Shown here: positions 22,991-36,056 of the stretch, one piece after another | Position numbering within the stretch: the first letter of the stretch is position 1 | Layout of the letters: every line of letters starts with the position of its first letter | Program-made: the position numbers and the translations under genes | Notes under the pieces: model-generated | Seen by the model: only the letters and a program-made list of their open reading frames with translations | Told to the model about the DNA's origin: nothing | Databases searched by the model: none | Source of the DNA: Typhlomys cinereus | Lineage: Eukaryota > Chordata > Mammalia > Rodentia > Platacanthomyidae | Assembly (NCBI GenBank): GCA_023101885.1 | Contig: JALPQD010000206.1 | Coordinates: 2,824,954-2,888,953, forward strand | Direction: 5' to 3' | Length of the DNA stretch: 64,000 nucleotides

Positions 22991-24478
22991 GACGGACAGA
23001 TGATCAACACATATAGAGAGACACATGCAAAAAGTTCATTCATTGGCATATATATATGTATATATAAATATTCATTCCACTTGCAGGATACAAGCTAAAA
23101 AATGGGTAAGAGACTTCATAAAAGTAGAATGCATGATCTCAAGAATCAAAGCTGAATGTTAAAATAATTCTCAACTTTATAAGAGAAATGAAAATTTCTT
23201 AAAATATAAAGTGTACTAATTATCTCTGCAGAGCAAATGGCTCTGAGAGGAATGATGAGGGAAGAGTTAGGACCACATAATTGAAGGGAAGGTAAATTGT
23301 TTAAACGTACAGATGTTGTCACAGCAAACCAGTCTGTTTAACCTACTGATAGCATTGTAAGCACAGTTAAACTTGAATGTTATTCAAAAATTACAAAGGA
23401 AATTTTTCAGACAGCTGTGTTACAAGTTGGAGAAACAGTTAGAGAAAACATCTGTTTTCATATCTTCATAAATGGCCTTTATAGTTAATACTATCTTATA
23501 CAACTTAAGAATGTGAAGCCTTACTGTAAAACATCATCCTCCACAAAATATGGCATGTCCATGTCAGTCATGAAACCATCACAGAAGTGATTACTATTAC
23601 TAAGCTCTATAGTGAAACTGCCAATGATCAATTATGAGTAGAGAAGAAACCCTTAGGGACCTTACAAAGTACTAACAAACAATTGTCAACAGATTAAGGG
23701 AGAGGGTTAAAAGTTTCCACAAAGGATCCTACTAAATTCCAAGATACAGTTCTAAATCAAATACAGGATTATGCAAAAGACCCTGGTTGAAACCAGTGAG
23801 ACACAAACAAAAGAAAAAGACATTCACATAGGAAGTGGAGGCCTTATAGTGAATAGTGAATGGGAACTCACTTGAGTAGAAGGGAAGAAGAAAACATAGA
23901 CAGTAAAGGAATCAGAATATTAAAACACATATACAAAGTTGTCAAAGAATATAATTTATCAGGAATAAATGGAAGACAAAAGAAAAATAAGAACACAAAA
24001 TAAAATGTGGAGTCTTAAATTTTTTTTTAAAATGTCTACGAAGCAGCCAAAGTATGGAGAATTTTCAGAAGCAAGGGAAATAATATGAAGACAGAGGATT
24101 AGCTTCTCCAAGGTTCAACTTAACAAAATGAATACTTTTACTATTTGTAATGGGATAATTCACTAAAAAAAAACACCAAAAGTACTACATATGTTATAAT
24201 TTGAGAGTAAAATGATTCAATATTTAAATTCTAAATCTGTGTTTAATGAATCAAATTTGTGTGTGAGAGAGAGAGAGAAGAAATGCAATGCATGGAGCAG
24301 AGATTGCATATTTGGTGGTCTTCCCCTTGTGAGCATTTTTTTTTTCCTACATCTATCCTTCCACAATGTGTTTTGTTGCTGTTTCTTACTTTTTAATCCA
24401 TATCTTCCAGAAAGTGAACTCAGTTTTCCGTATTGTGAGAATGTGTCTTACCTAACAAGACATCTCATCTGACCACCT

Positions 24479-24480
<2 letters not shown>
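22991..24480. other. No gene recognised
   Basis: AT-rich intergenic sequence; I see no coding, RNA or repeat signature beyond short simple-sequence runs. Confidence 0.4.

Positions 24481-24521
<41 letters not shown>
24481..24521. repeat. (TG)n microsatellite
   Basis: About 20 uninterrupted TG units followed by imperfect TG/CA sequence. Confidence 0.95.
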
Positions 24522-24524
<3 letters not shown>

Positions 24525-24985
24525 CACATGCACATGTGTGCACATGCTTAAGAATTCTAAGGATCTGAGTAAGAGTTTCATAGTTTCTGGGCAAGCAGTT
24601 TACAAACTGATCATTCTCCCCAAGTTCACAGACCCGTTTTAAGCTGCAGAGTAAAATAAAAAACAGAATAAAATTCTAATTCTCCTGAGTATATAATCAA
24701 GTAGATATTTTTTCTACTTTTCCCAGGTCATCAGAGCCTTGTCTAGGTATATGATTTGCTTTATCCATTAAGTATCACTTCCCTTCTTCTGGAGAAGTTA
24801 CACAGAATAATTGATACAGTAAAATCTGTTTCATCTGTTTGGCCAGTTCCATGTCTCTCATTGAAGGTTTTCTCAAAACAGAGGAAGCAATTTGAATACA
24901 TGAAAAAAAATTTATGCTAGTGTTCAGTTCTTTCCCTAGCAAATGAACTTATGGTTACAAAACCATCAACCAAATATCTATGTTC

Positions 24986-25275
24986 TAGGACTGGGAATAT
25001 GATGCAGTAACTCATGTTTTGCAAGCAAAAGGAACTTAATTCAGATCCACAGATCCCATGTGAAACTAACAGGCACATATGGCAATGACATATAATTCTC
25101 CACATGGAAGTTAGAACCCGAGAAACCCTAAAACAAAGCATTAAGGAGATAGAGTAATCCAGGATGATTTCCAGTGTAACCTTTGGACATGCATAGGTAT
25201 AAACAATGCTTTCTAGTACATGTACTCACACTCACATTAATATCCACACCTACCAAACACACAAACACACAGAGA
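24986..25275 (+). repeat. Old B2-like SINE
   Basis: Degraded head (ggactgggaatatgatgcag), then TTCAGATCCACAGATCCCATG and a GGATGATTTCCAGTGTAACC body shared with the copy at 22694, ending in CA-rich sequence. Confidence 0.6.
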
Positions 25276-25432
25276 TGGTCATGCAAAAAATGTGCATAAA
25301 TGATCTAAGCAAACTTGGGTTTCAAATCAAAGGAGAGTAATTGTTGATAATCCTGTTATCTATTCATTTTAGAAGTTATTCACGAAGGTTCTAAATTTCT
25401 TCTTCATTAGAAATCCTATCAATCATATAATC

Positions 25433-26022
25433 TTATACAAAAAAGAACATTATAGACAAGAAAAGGCTGTATTTCATGTTCTTGTTCCTTAGACTGTAGA
25501 TGAAGTTCAACATCTGAGGGACCACAGTGTACATCACAAAAGCCATTGCTGAATTCCTGGGAGAGTCATTCATCACAGGATATACAGAGCTGATGTACAA
25601 CCCAATCACTGTCCCACAGAACAGGGAAAAAACTACCAAGTGAAAACTACATCTGGAAGAGACTTTGTATCTACCTCTCAATAAAGATTTTCTCAAAAGA
25701 GAAGAAACAATTTGAATGTAGGAAAAAACAATGCCCATAAGGGGAAGACCACCAAATATGCAAGCTGACAGATAAGATCACTATGTTACGGAGGAGAATA
25801 TCAGAACAGGAGAGCTTGATGACTTGAGCAAGTTCTCAGAAGTAAGGGATGTCTGTGCAGAAGGACAGCCTCAGTACCATCAGAGTATGAAGCAGGGCAT
25901 CCATGATGCTAAGAAGCAAGGAGATTAAAAATAAGCAGAGTATAGAAGCTTGGATTCATTATGACTGTATATTGAAGTGTATAACAAATGGTCATATAGA
26001 GATCATAAGCCATGGCTGCCAG
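25433..26022 (-). pseudogene. Olfactory receptor pseudogene, 5' half lost at L1 junction
   Basis: Minus-strand OR remnant from the TM3 end to the C-terminus: MAYDLYMTICYTLQYT (DRY changed to DLY), MNPSF, a degraded SFCTDIP region, [15 protein letters not shown], a degenerate '[13 protein letters not shown]' and [15 protein letters not shown]. Stops and frameshifts lie between 25740 and 25900, and the NPFIY motif has lost residues. Everything N-terminal of TM3 is replaced by L1 sequence starting at about 26021. It belongs with the other OR remnants on this strand and is non-functional. Confidence 0.88.
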
Positions 26023-26970
26023 GACCCACCTATTAGGGAGCACATATGGTGTCTAACTTTCTTTGTCTGGGATACTTAATATAAGTTTTTCTAATTCCAT
26101 CCATTTCCCGGCAAATTTCATTAATTCATATTTTTAATGGCTGAATTGTATTCCATTGTATAAATGTACCACATTTTCATTATCCATTTGGTAACTGTTG
26201 GGCATTTGGATTGATTCCATGATTTTGCTATTGCACATAGTGCTGAGACAAACATAGTTGAGACTGTGTTACTGTAGTGAATTTCTGCACTATGGAGGAT
26301 TATCCCAAGAAGTGGTATAGAAGGGTCATATGGAATTTCAATCCTTAATTTTTTTAGAAATCACCATACTGATCTCCAGAGTGGTTGTATTGCATTCCCA
26401 CAAGGAAGCTATACACAAACTTCTCTATCTCATCATTTCCAGGCATTTTGTTCGTTAATCCAGAGAAATTCCTGTAACAAAGGAAAGAGAGATGTTTTAC
26501 TCTGAGACTGATATGTGTGAGAGTTCTCTTCTCTCCACATCCTCTCCAGCATTTGATGTTGTTTGTATTGTGGATATTTGCCATCCTGATAGGAGTGAGA
26601 TTTTATCTTAGGGAAGTTTTGATTTGCATTTCCCTGATGGCTACAGATGTGGAGCATTTTTTAAGATATTTGTTAGACATTTCAATTTTGTCTCTGGAAA
26701 ATTTTCTCTTCAATTCCCAGGCCATTTATCTCCTCAGTGTTTAGTTTTTTTAAGTTCTTTGTGCACCCTGGACAATAGAGCTCTATCAGATATGTGGTTA
26801 GTGAAGATTTTCTCCCATCCTGTGAGTTGCCTTTTTGCTGGGTTTATGATCTCTTTATCTGAACAGAAGCTCTTTAATTTTACAAGATCCTATTTGTTGC
26901 AAAGTCAGGTTCTTTACTTTAGAAACAAATGTTCAGCCACTGCACTTTATTCCCAGGCCAACCAACATTA
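26021..26970 (-). mobile_element. L1 ORF2 C-terminal fragment, minus strand
   Basis: Matches the reverse complement of about 35190-36055 of the large L1. It starts at the ORF2 end (AGGAGCCACCTATTAGGGAG-like) and lacks both the 3' UTR and tail. It is more diverged than the plus-strand L1 copies. A block of about 100 bp at 26419-26514 is not L1 and is an inverted copy of 27696-27797. The missing 3' end suggests a rearrangement rather than a simple insertion at the OR junction. Confidence 0.85.
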
Positions 26971-29752
26971 ATTTTTTTGACTAAACATCTGAGAGAAATG
27001 ATGGGACATTTTCATGCTATAGTAGACCTTTCTAACTCACTTTTTCTTATTTGATTAAATGCTGTATCCCAAAACAAATTTTCCTTTCATGTGGCAGGCC
27101 AAGGTATTAGGACAACTGGGTGTCTCAATAAACCAGTGTCTTAGTCCTTTCAAAGTCACCAGAATCTCAGAGTGATAGAGCTGGAAGCTACTGCAAAAGC
27201 AGTCATAAGAAAATGACGCATCTACATCTTGGGTCTATGAGTGAATGTTCTTCAAAGGAAGTTGGCAGAAAGCTGAATGATTAATCAAAATTTCAATGGA
27301 TGTGAAGAATATTGCATTTTTTTCAGGTGCAGACCCTAATTACAAATTTTCATGGATGATCTTTAATTACTTTAATAAACCATCTTGTTTCTGAGTCTTA
27401 CCTCGCCTCTTGAGGATATCAGGTGAAACCTTTTGAAATACATTAACTAGCAGACCACTACTGGCCTCCAAACAAAAAAGCTAAGAATGTTTTCAGACAG
27501 GATTCAAGGCCTATAACAGAGATTTCCCAGCTTTACTATAATCTGATTACCTGATGTTTCAACTGGTTTATTTGAAATGTGTCTTAATTAATGGTTTTCT
27601 TCATTCTGTGATTATAATATTCCATGAAATTTTTTACAACATTGAAATACAGCATTTAGGTAAATCCAAATATGTATTCCAAGTCTATAGTCACTCATAT
27701 TAGTCTCACAGTAAAACATCTCTCTTTCCTTTGTTACAGGAAATTCTCTGGATTAAAAGACAAAATGCCTAGAAATGATGAGATAGAGAAGTTTGTTTAA
27801 TCCACTTGTGGGATCACAGCCTGGGTTTCCCTGTAAAAAAATATTGTAGCCCATAATGGGAGACTGAATAGCTTCCTATAGTCTAGCAGAAAAAAATGGG
27901 AGAAAGTTGGAAGTATTCTATTAGATATTACAGAAGCAGAATCCATAGGCAGGTGTTGCTTTTAGCTAGCTCTGCACACTGGGAGATAGGAGAAAGAAGG
28001 GTATTTTCTGCAGGGGCTACATTCAGGCAGCCCTACATACTCAGGTAGCTCTTATAAAATGGGATGTTCTTTGTGATTAGGCAATAATTTGACAAGTTTC
28101 AACTGAGACCTTAAGCTAGAACTAGAGACAGCTGAGGTGTTAAACAGCTGAGGTGAGGGTCCAAAACAGAGGCCATGGAATTAGCCCTAGAATTCTAACC
28201 GATATTTGAAACATAAGAGTTAACTTTCTTGTGTTGGCAGGTCCCAGCTATGAGTAAAAGGTACACTTTCTCAGTAGACAACACTGAAAGAGCCATTGTT
28301 TGTTGTGTGTAAAACATTTCAGCAGGTAGAATAAGTCACTGGTTTGAAAACAATAAAGATTTAGAACAGCCAATAAATGGTCAAGCTAAAGCCCCTTTGA
28401 CCAAGTCTTTTTCTATGATGTCCGAGAGTTAAGCTCTTTAAATGTTACATTCATTTTTATATAAACAGTATATGGTATCCATGAATTCAAAAATTATTTT
28501 GGTGCAATCTGATCTAGAACCAATTTCCTTCAGAGTAGCTACCTGTAATTACAATAGAAGGGGTGCAAGGTTTCTAAGTGTATATCTGCCTCAACAAATA
28601 GGGACACCTAATAGAACTAATATCTGATGATGCAATATAGGCAAACACTGATACCATGTTCCTGAAGAGAAGAAAAAAGCAGTTCTTGAGCTAAGAGGTG
28701 GATCTGTATCAAATGTGGTAAAATATTGATAGGCCAGGTATTGTTGAGGACTAGGGCAAGTAGATATCAGCAGAGGCTACAGTCTTTCAAAACCTCTCCC
28801 CACACTTAGGAGATACTATTCTTATTGTTCCCTCTTCCTCATGGTTCCTGAGCCATGGGATGAGGTATGAGTGCTGAATTATCCAATAACTTACTTTGGC
28901 TAGCTGTGGTTTTCAGCATCATGTATCTTCTAATGCAAAGAGATAGCTGTGATTGAGTGGTGAGTGATTCTCTGAGCTAAGGGTATAATGATAAGTGATT
29001 ACATAGTAGCTTAGTATCAGGTATGTTTCATTAATGTAAAGAAGTTTGTTCCCACCTGGGTTCTATGATTTTCCTTTCTATTTGACTTGGTTTACAATAC
29101 CAGGAATGTGTTCCTTGCTGTGAAATATGACTTAATGGTAATCACTGAAATTTGTTATCTCCATGCTTTACATGCCACTATTGCAGGATTGGACAGAGTT
29201 GCTTTCAGTATCATAATTGACTTGGGCTGTTAATATACATTCTTGCTTGTTTTGTACCATGTCCCACAATCAATGTGCGTGGTTATCTTTAACAACAGTG
29301 TGTCCTACTACTGGGTTGTGAAGGGCAATCAATGGCAATGGAAAATACCTATTTTGTTTTAAGTATCTTTGAGCTATCTCTATCCAACAGATCCTTAGGA
29401 GGCATCATATTCAGGTACTGTGAAATTTACTAGCTTCTGATAGGAGCCTCTTGGGGGAATTTCTGATTTCTCTTCTCTTTCTTTTTCCATACTCTGTGTA
29501 GTGTATATGATGTGACACTTTATTTTCATAAGGAATGTGAATTATGTATTGCTATTACCCTGTAGGTTCATACATATAAATTCCAAATTTCAGCAAAATG
29601 TAGTGAAGTAAACATAAAAATGTGAGCATTGAATAACTAATTGTATACACTCTGTAAAATTGTGACCCTCTATTTGTATTGTAAAGAACTATTTCCCATA
29701 AGGATTCTATAACTCGCATTAGACATGTCTTTGACAAATGGTGTTTGAAATT
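26971..29752. other. No gene recognised
   Basis: AT-rich intergenic DNA of nearly 2.8 kb. The only structure noted is the block at 27696-27797, whose inverted copy sits in the L1 fragment to the left. Small open frames are isolated and unassigned. Confidence 0.4.
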
Positions 29753-29765
29753 GGAGTGCCTACAT

Positions 29766-30700
29766 TTTTTAAATTTATTTCCGCTTTTACAAACTTAATA
29801 GGTACCCCAGTTCCCTCCCTCCCTCCACCCCTTCCTGGACCCTCTTGCTCTCTCCTCCCTTTTCACCTTCCTTTCCCCCCCTCCCTCCCTATCTCCCAGT
29901 GCCTCCCCCCCATCCCTGGAGCATCCTTTAATGTGTATGTCAAACTTTCCTTAGGGCCCTCCTCTCTGATGAGGTGTAAGGACTCAATGGCATTTCCTAG
30001 AACAATTTCTTGTGTTCCCCTTAAGTATGGGAACACTATTGTGGCTATTAACCCCTAGCTTCTAAGAATCCTAGTGCCCTTAGTCCATGCTAGACTTTAA
30101 GAGGTCAATAATGTGTTGGTCATTGCGCAGGTCATGCAAAGTCCTATTATGATTGCTTCGGCCCTAACTTGTGTGTAGTATCTTGCATATCATTGCTTCT
30201 CCCCATCTTTAGGTTCTTACAATCTGACCGCCCCCTCTTCTGCAGATATCTCTGAGCTTCAGGATGGGGAGAGATTAGGCTGACCTAGTTCCAGGTGGTT
30301 GATATAGAGTCTCTGATGTTCTGAATTATGGTTTGTTGATTTTTTTTCAGGTTCGGAGCTCCTGCAATGCCCTTGGCTCCATCCTGATGGGTATTGGATG
30401 TCACCCCCTGGCCAGAGATAAAAACCTGTTAAATTTGAGTCTTATTATAAGAGTATATTCAAAGGTAGATAGAATAAAAGTAGGAGAGGGAGTGAGTCTC
30501 CCATTGCAAAATGGTTACTTTCTATCTGCCAGACTACATGCCCTCCCCTTCTGGTGAGATCGTATCCCATCAGTTGCAAATGATCAGGAAGGAAAGTCTG
30601 AACTTAACCAGATGTCTGATTACTTACTTGCAGTCCTTGATGGTGGCTTATTTTCTCTGCTGTAACATGATCTCCTCTCTCCTTGTTTCTGGTGGGGCCT
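29766..30700 (-). mobile_element. L1 3' UTR insertion, minus strand, with TSD
   Basis: Reverse complement of the L1 3' UTR from the tail side (ACAAACTTAATAGGTACCCC, C-rich tract) to CATGATCTCCTCTCTCC. It is flanked by GGAGTGCCTAC (29753-29763 and 30701-30711) and 5'-truncated within the UTR. Confidence 0.88.
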
Positions 30701-31110
30701 GGAGTGCCTACTTTTAATTCAAAGTGTAGCACATATATGCACACACATATATATTCTATTATATACAGGTACAAGGAAGCAAGCACACATTAGAGGGTGT
30801 AGACTTAGTTATTGGTCTCAATTATTATATTATTGTTAGTATTCATGTTGGAAATATTTGAAAAGCAATTCAATTCAGAGGTATAACAGACATGTCTTAT
30901 AACTTGCTAGTTACCAGTACAAGTGATTTTTTACAATACAGATGTACCCCTTTCATCCCATCCCGCTCCGCCGGTCGGGATGTGTGCACGCGGTCCAGCC
31001 AGGCCTCACCCTGCGACTTAGGTGAGTCTCTGCCCGCGCCCGCCCACCAGGACCCCAGGCCAAATAATTCAGTTTAGTGAAATTGAAAGATCTTAAGAGT
31101 TAAAACGACA

Positions 31111-32171
31111 ATGCCAAAGTCAAAGTGCAAATCCATGAGAAGCAACACTCAAGTAAACAAATCTCCCACTGAAGAAATTAATCCCATAATGTTAGACTCC
31201 AACCAGAACAAACCCGCGGAAAAAGGCCAAGAAAGCCTGACCCAGGATAACGACTTTCAAAATATGATCATTACCGTGTTCAATACTATGAAAGAGGAAA
31301 TCAGGGAGGAATTACATAATCGAATCAATCACTTTGAAGAGGAACACAACAGACATTTGGAGGAATTGAGAAAAAAAGTGCAAGAAACAAAAAGTGGCAT
31401 AGAGCAGTTAAAACAAACTCAAGCAGAGTTCAAAACTGAGCTACAAGACAAGTTATCTTCAATCCACAACTCTACAGAGAGTCTTATCAACAGACCTAAC
31501 GAAGCAGAAAACAGAATTTCACACCTTGAAGATAAAGTGGGAGTACTAACCAGCTCAATGGAAGAGGTGGTTAAAGCCAAAAAGATACTTGAGAGAAATA
31601 TCCAAGAGATATGGGACACCCTGAAGAAGACTAACATGCGTATTCATGGAATACCAGAGCAAAAATCTAAAAATACCACCCCTGAGGAAATTTTTCAAAT
31701 GATCATCAAGGAAAACTTTCCTCATCTAAAAAAAGAGAGGCCCATCCATATACAAGAGGCATTCCGCACCCCAAACAGATACTACCAAAACAGAAGCACG
31801 CCACGGCAAATAATAGTTAAAACACTCCACATTCAAGATAAAGAACTGCTGAGAGCTTCAAGGGAGAAAAAACAAGTCACTTTTAAAGGTAAACCTATTA
31901 AAATAACAAATGACTTCTCAGTCGAAACAGTAAAAGCAAGAAGAGCATGGAGAGACATACTTCAAGTATTGAATGAGCAAAAATGTCAACCCAGGCTGAT
32001 TTACCATGCAAAATTTTCAGTCATGATTGAGGGAGAAAGAAAACTTTCCAGCACAAAGACAACTTGAAGGGATACATGTCCACCAAACCAGGCCTTCAAA
32101 AAATGCTAGAAATGGTACTCAAGCTTGAAGATAAAAACAAGCATATCCAGGAGAACAGAAGGCAAATATAA
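31111..32171 (+). pseudogene. L1 ORF1 (RNA-binding protein), one frameshift near the end
   Basis: An open frame of 318 codons from ATG 31111 to 32067. The sequence shows a polar N-terminus, a long coiled coil (about residues 50-150, EELHNRINHFEEEHNRHLEE and following), then the RRM and C-terminal domain (RIHGIPE; the RQIIVKTLH region; RRAWRDILQVL). L1 ORF1p forms trimers that coat L1 RNA. Near 32040 an apparent one-base loss shifts the frame, so the ordinary C-terminal end (readable in the next frame to about 32171) is lost. The truncated product would still hold most of the domains. Confidence 0.9.
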
Positions 32172-32221
32172 CACCATTAAAAGTGAAGCAATATACTTAT
32201 AAAAACTACTAAACATAATAA

Positions 32222-35200
32222 ATGTCTGGAATTAAAAATAGTTTCTCCATTATAACACTAAATGTTAATGGAATTAATTCACCGATCAAGAGACACAGAT
32301 TACAAACTTGGATTAAAAATCACAATCCATCATCTGCTGCCTGCAGGAAACCCATCTCACCACAAAAGATAGGCACGCTCTAAAAATAAAAGGCTGGTCA
32401 AAAATTCTATAAGCTAATGGAAGCAGAAAACAGAGAGGGGTAGCCATTATGCTATCAGACAAAGTGGACTTCAAACCAAAGAAAATTATAAGAGACACGG
32501 ATGGATACTACATTTTAGTCACAGGTACACTTCACCAGGAAGACTTCACAATACTGGACATATATGCACCCAATACAGGCCCCTCCACATTCATTAAGTA
32601 AACCTTACAGTGTCTAAAGCAAGAAATCAACCCCCAAACGATAATTCTTGGGGACTTCAACACCGCCCTCTCAACAAGGGATAGATCAACAGGTCAAAAG
32701 CTTAACAGAGACACTTTGGAACTTAAACAAACCCTGAAAGAAATGAACCTTACAGATCTCTATCGAACTTTTCACCCACGCACCAAAGAATACACATTTT
32801 TCTCAGTAGCACACGGAACTTTCTCCAAAATAGATCACATACTGGGCCACAAAATGAATCTACACATGTACAAAAAAGTTGAAATTCTAACCTGTGCCCT
32901 ATCAGACCACCATGGCCTAAAGCTGGACATCCACAACACATCAAACAAGAGAAAATACACTAACTCCTGGAAACTTAACAATATGATGCTGAATGAGAAC
33001 TGGATTCAGGAAGAAATTAAAAAGGAAATTCAAGATTTCCTGAAAGTGAACGATAATGAAAATACAACTAACAAAATCTCTGGGACACAATGAAAGCTGT
33101 TCTAAGAGGTAAGTTCATAGCTCTTAATGCCTACATCAAAAAAATGGAAACATCAGAAATAAAAAACTTATCAATGCAGCTTAAAGCTTTAGAGAAACTA
33201 GAGCAATCTGATCCCAAAAGTAGTAGAAGAGAGGAGATTAGCAAAATAAAGGGAGAAATATCTGAAATCGAGATTAAGAAAACGATAGAAAAAATCAACC
33301 AGTCAAAAAGCTGGTTCTTTGAAAAAATCAATAAGATTGATACACCCCTAGCTAAATTAACCAAAAGCAAGAGAGAGAAAACTCAAATTAACAAAATTAG
33401 ATATGAACATGGAGTTATCACTACTGATAACCAAGAAATCCAGAGAATTATAACATCATATTTCAAAAACTTATACTCTGTGAAGTTTGACAACACAAAA
33501 GAGATGGATGAATTTCCATCCATCTTACCTTAATTTCCATTCAACTTACCTAAATTGAATCAGGAAGTTGTGAATTATTTAAATAGTCCTATAACATATA
33601 AGGAAATTTAGGAAATAATCTCGAATCTTCCCACCAAAAAATGTCCTGGACCAGATCGATTCAGCACAGAGTTCTACCAGACATTTAAGGAGTTAATAAC
33701 ACCAATACTCCTTAAACTGTTCCATCAAATAGCAAAGGAAGGAACACTACAAAATTCCTTCTATGAAGCTAATATCATTTTAATCCCAAAACCTAATAAA
33801 GATTCACTTAAAAAAGAAAACTATTGGCCGATCTCTCTGATGAACACAGATGCAAAGATTCTCAACAAAGTCATAGCAAATCAGATTCAAAAACATATTA
33901 AAAAGATCATTCACGGGGACCAAGTAGGCTGCATCCCCAGCACACAAGGTTGGTTCAACATACGCAAACCAATAAATGTAATTCATCATGTAAACCAGTC
34001 CAAAGTCCAAGACCACATGATACTCTCAATAGATGAAGAAAAAGCTTTTGACAAGATCCAACAGCCTTTTATGATCAAAACACTAGAGACAGTAGGAATG
34101 GAAGGAACCTTTATCAATATAATAAAAGCTATATACAACAAGCCCACAGCAAGGATTATGCTCAATGGGGAACAATTGGAAGCATTCCCAGTTCGATCAG
34201 GAACTAGACAAGGCTGTCCACTCTCACCACTTCTATTCAATATTGTACTTGATGTCTTAGCCGAAGCCATAAGGGACAAGAAAGGGACATAAGAGGGATT
34301 CATATCGGCAAGGAAGAAGTCAAGCTATCCCTATTTGCAGATGACATGATCTTATACCTGAGGGATCCCAAAAACTCCACCAGGAAGCTCCTGGAACTAA
34401 TTGAGAAGTTCAGCAGGGTGGCAGGATACAAAATAAATGTGTAAAAATCAGAGGCCTTCCTATATGCCCAGAATGAAAGAAGTGAAAAAGCCTTGAGAGA
34501 AACAATCCCATCTACTATATCCCATAAAAAAATGAAATACCTTGGTATAAACCTAACTAAGGAGGTAAAAGATCTTTACAATGAAAACTTTAAAACCCTA
34601 AAGAAAGAAATAGCAGAAGACACCAGAAGGTGGAAAGACCTCCCTTGTTCCTGGATTGGCAGAATCAACATCGTAAATATGACCATCCTACCAAAGGCAA
34701 TATACAGATTCAATGCTATACCAATCAAAATGCCAAAGCAATTCTTCAAAGAAGTTGACCAAACAATCTCAAAATTCATATGGAGGCACAATAGACCCAG
34801 GATAGCAAAAACAATCCTGAGTAACAAAAACACAGCTGGAGGTATTGCCATACCAAACCTTAGTCTATACTACAAATCCATAGTTATAAAGACAGCCTGG
34901 TACTGGCTCCGAAACAGACACACAGATCAATGGATAAGGATCGAAGACCCAGATATAAGCCCACAAAGTTACAGTCTTTGACAAAGGGGCCCAAAGAATC
35001 CAATGGAAAAAGAACTGCATCTTCAACAAATGGTGCTGGCAAAACGGGATCTCCACATTCAGAAGATTAAAGCTGGACCCGTACTTGTCACCATTTACAA
35101 GACTTAATTCCAAATGCATCAAGGACCTTGATATCAGGCCAGAGACTATAAAAACCATAGTTGAAAGGATAGGGAACTCCCTCGAGCTGATTGGGCTAGG

Positions 35201-36056
35201 CCAACATTTCCTAAACAGACATCCAATGGCACAGTCACTGCTACCATCTCTCAACAGTTGGGATCTTGTGAAATTAAAGAGCTTTTGTTCAGATATAGAG
35301 ATTGTAACACGAGCTCAAAGGCAACCCACAGAGTGGGAGAAAATCTTCACTAACCACACATCTGGTAGAACTCTGCTGTCCAGAGTGCACAAAGAACTTA
35401 GAAAACTAAACACCAAGGAAACCAATGGCCCAATTAAAAAATGGGCCCTGGAACTTAAAAGAAACTTTACCAGGGATGAAATTAAAATGTCTAACAAATA
35501 TCTTTAAAAATGCTCCACTTACTTAGCCATCAGGGAAATGCAAATCAAAACTTCCCTGAGATATCATCTCACCCCGGTCAGGATGGCAAAAATCCACAAT
35601 ACAAACAACAACAAATGTTGGAGAGGATGTGGAGTGAGGGGAACTCTCCTACATTGCTGGTGGGAATGAAAGCTCATACAGCCACTCTGGCGAGCCGTCT
35701 GGAGATTCTTAAAGAAATTAAAGATTGAAATGCCATATGACCCTGCTATTCCACTTTTGGGAATAATCCCCCATACAGCAGAGGTTCACCTCGATAGCAC
35801 AAGCACGACCATGTTCATAGCAGCACTGTTTACAATAGCAAAGTCATGGAATCAGCCCAAATGTCCAACAGTTGACGAGTGGATAAGGAAATTGTGGAAT
35901 ATCTATACAATGGAGTATTACTCAGCCATCAAAAAAGATGATGAATTACTGGAATTTTCCAGGAAATGGATGTCATTAGAAACAATTATATTAAGTGAAG
36001 TATCCCAGACCCAGAAATTTAAGCGCTGTATGTACTCCCTAATAGGTGGCTCCTAG
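32222..36056 (+). pseudogene. L1 ORF2 (endonuclease / reverse transcriptase), degraded
   Basis: Begins MSGIKNSFSIITLNVNGINS, the start of the AP-type endonuclease domain (about 32222-32950; QETHL, SDHHGL visible). The reverse transcriptase follows (about 33600-34450): [25 protein letters not shown] and the catalytic FADD at 34334-34345. The C-terminal zinc knuckle region CWRGCG...LLHCWW lies near 35615-35665. The frame is broken by stops, e.g. 32410-32412, 32599-32601, 33531-33533 and 34441-34443, and by frameshifts near 32325, 33070, 34285 and 35500. Stop at about 36054-36056. It is inactive. Confidence 0.95.
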
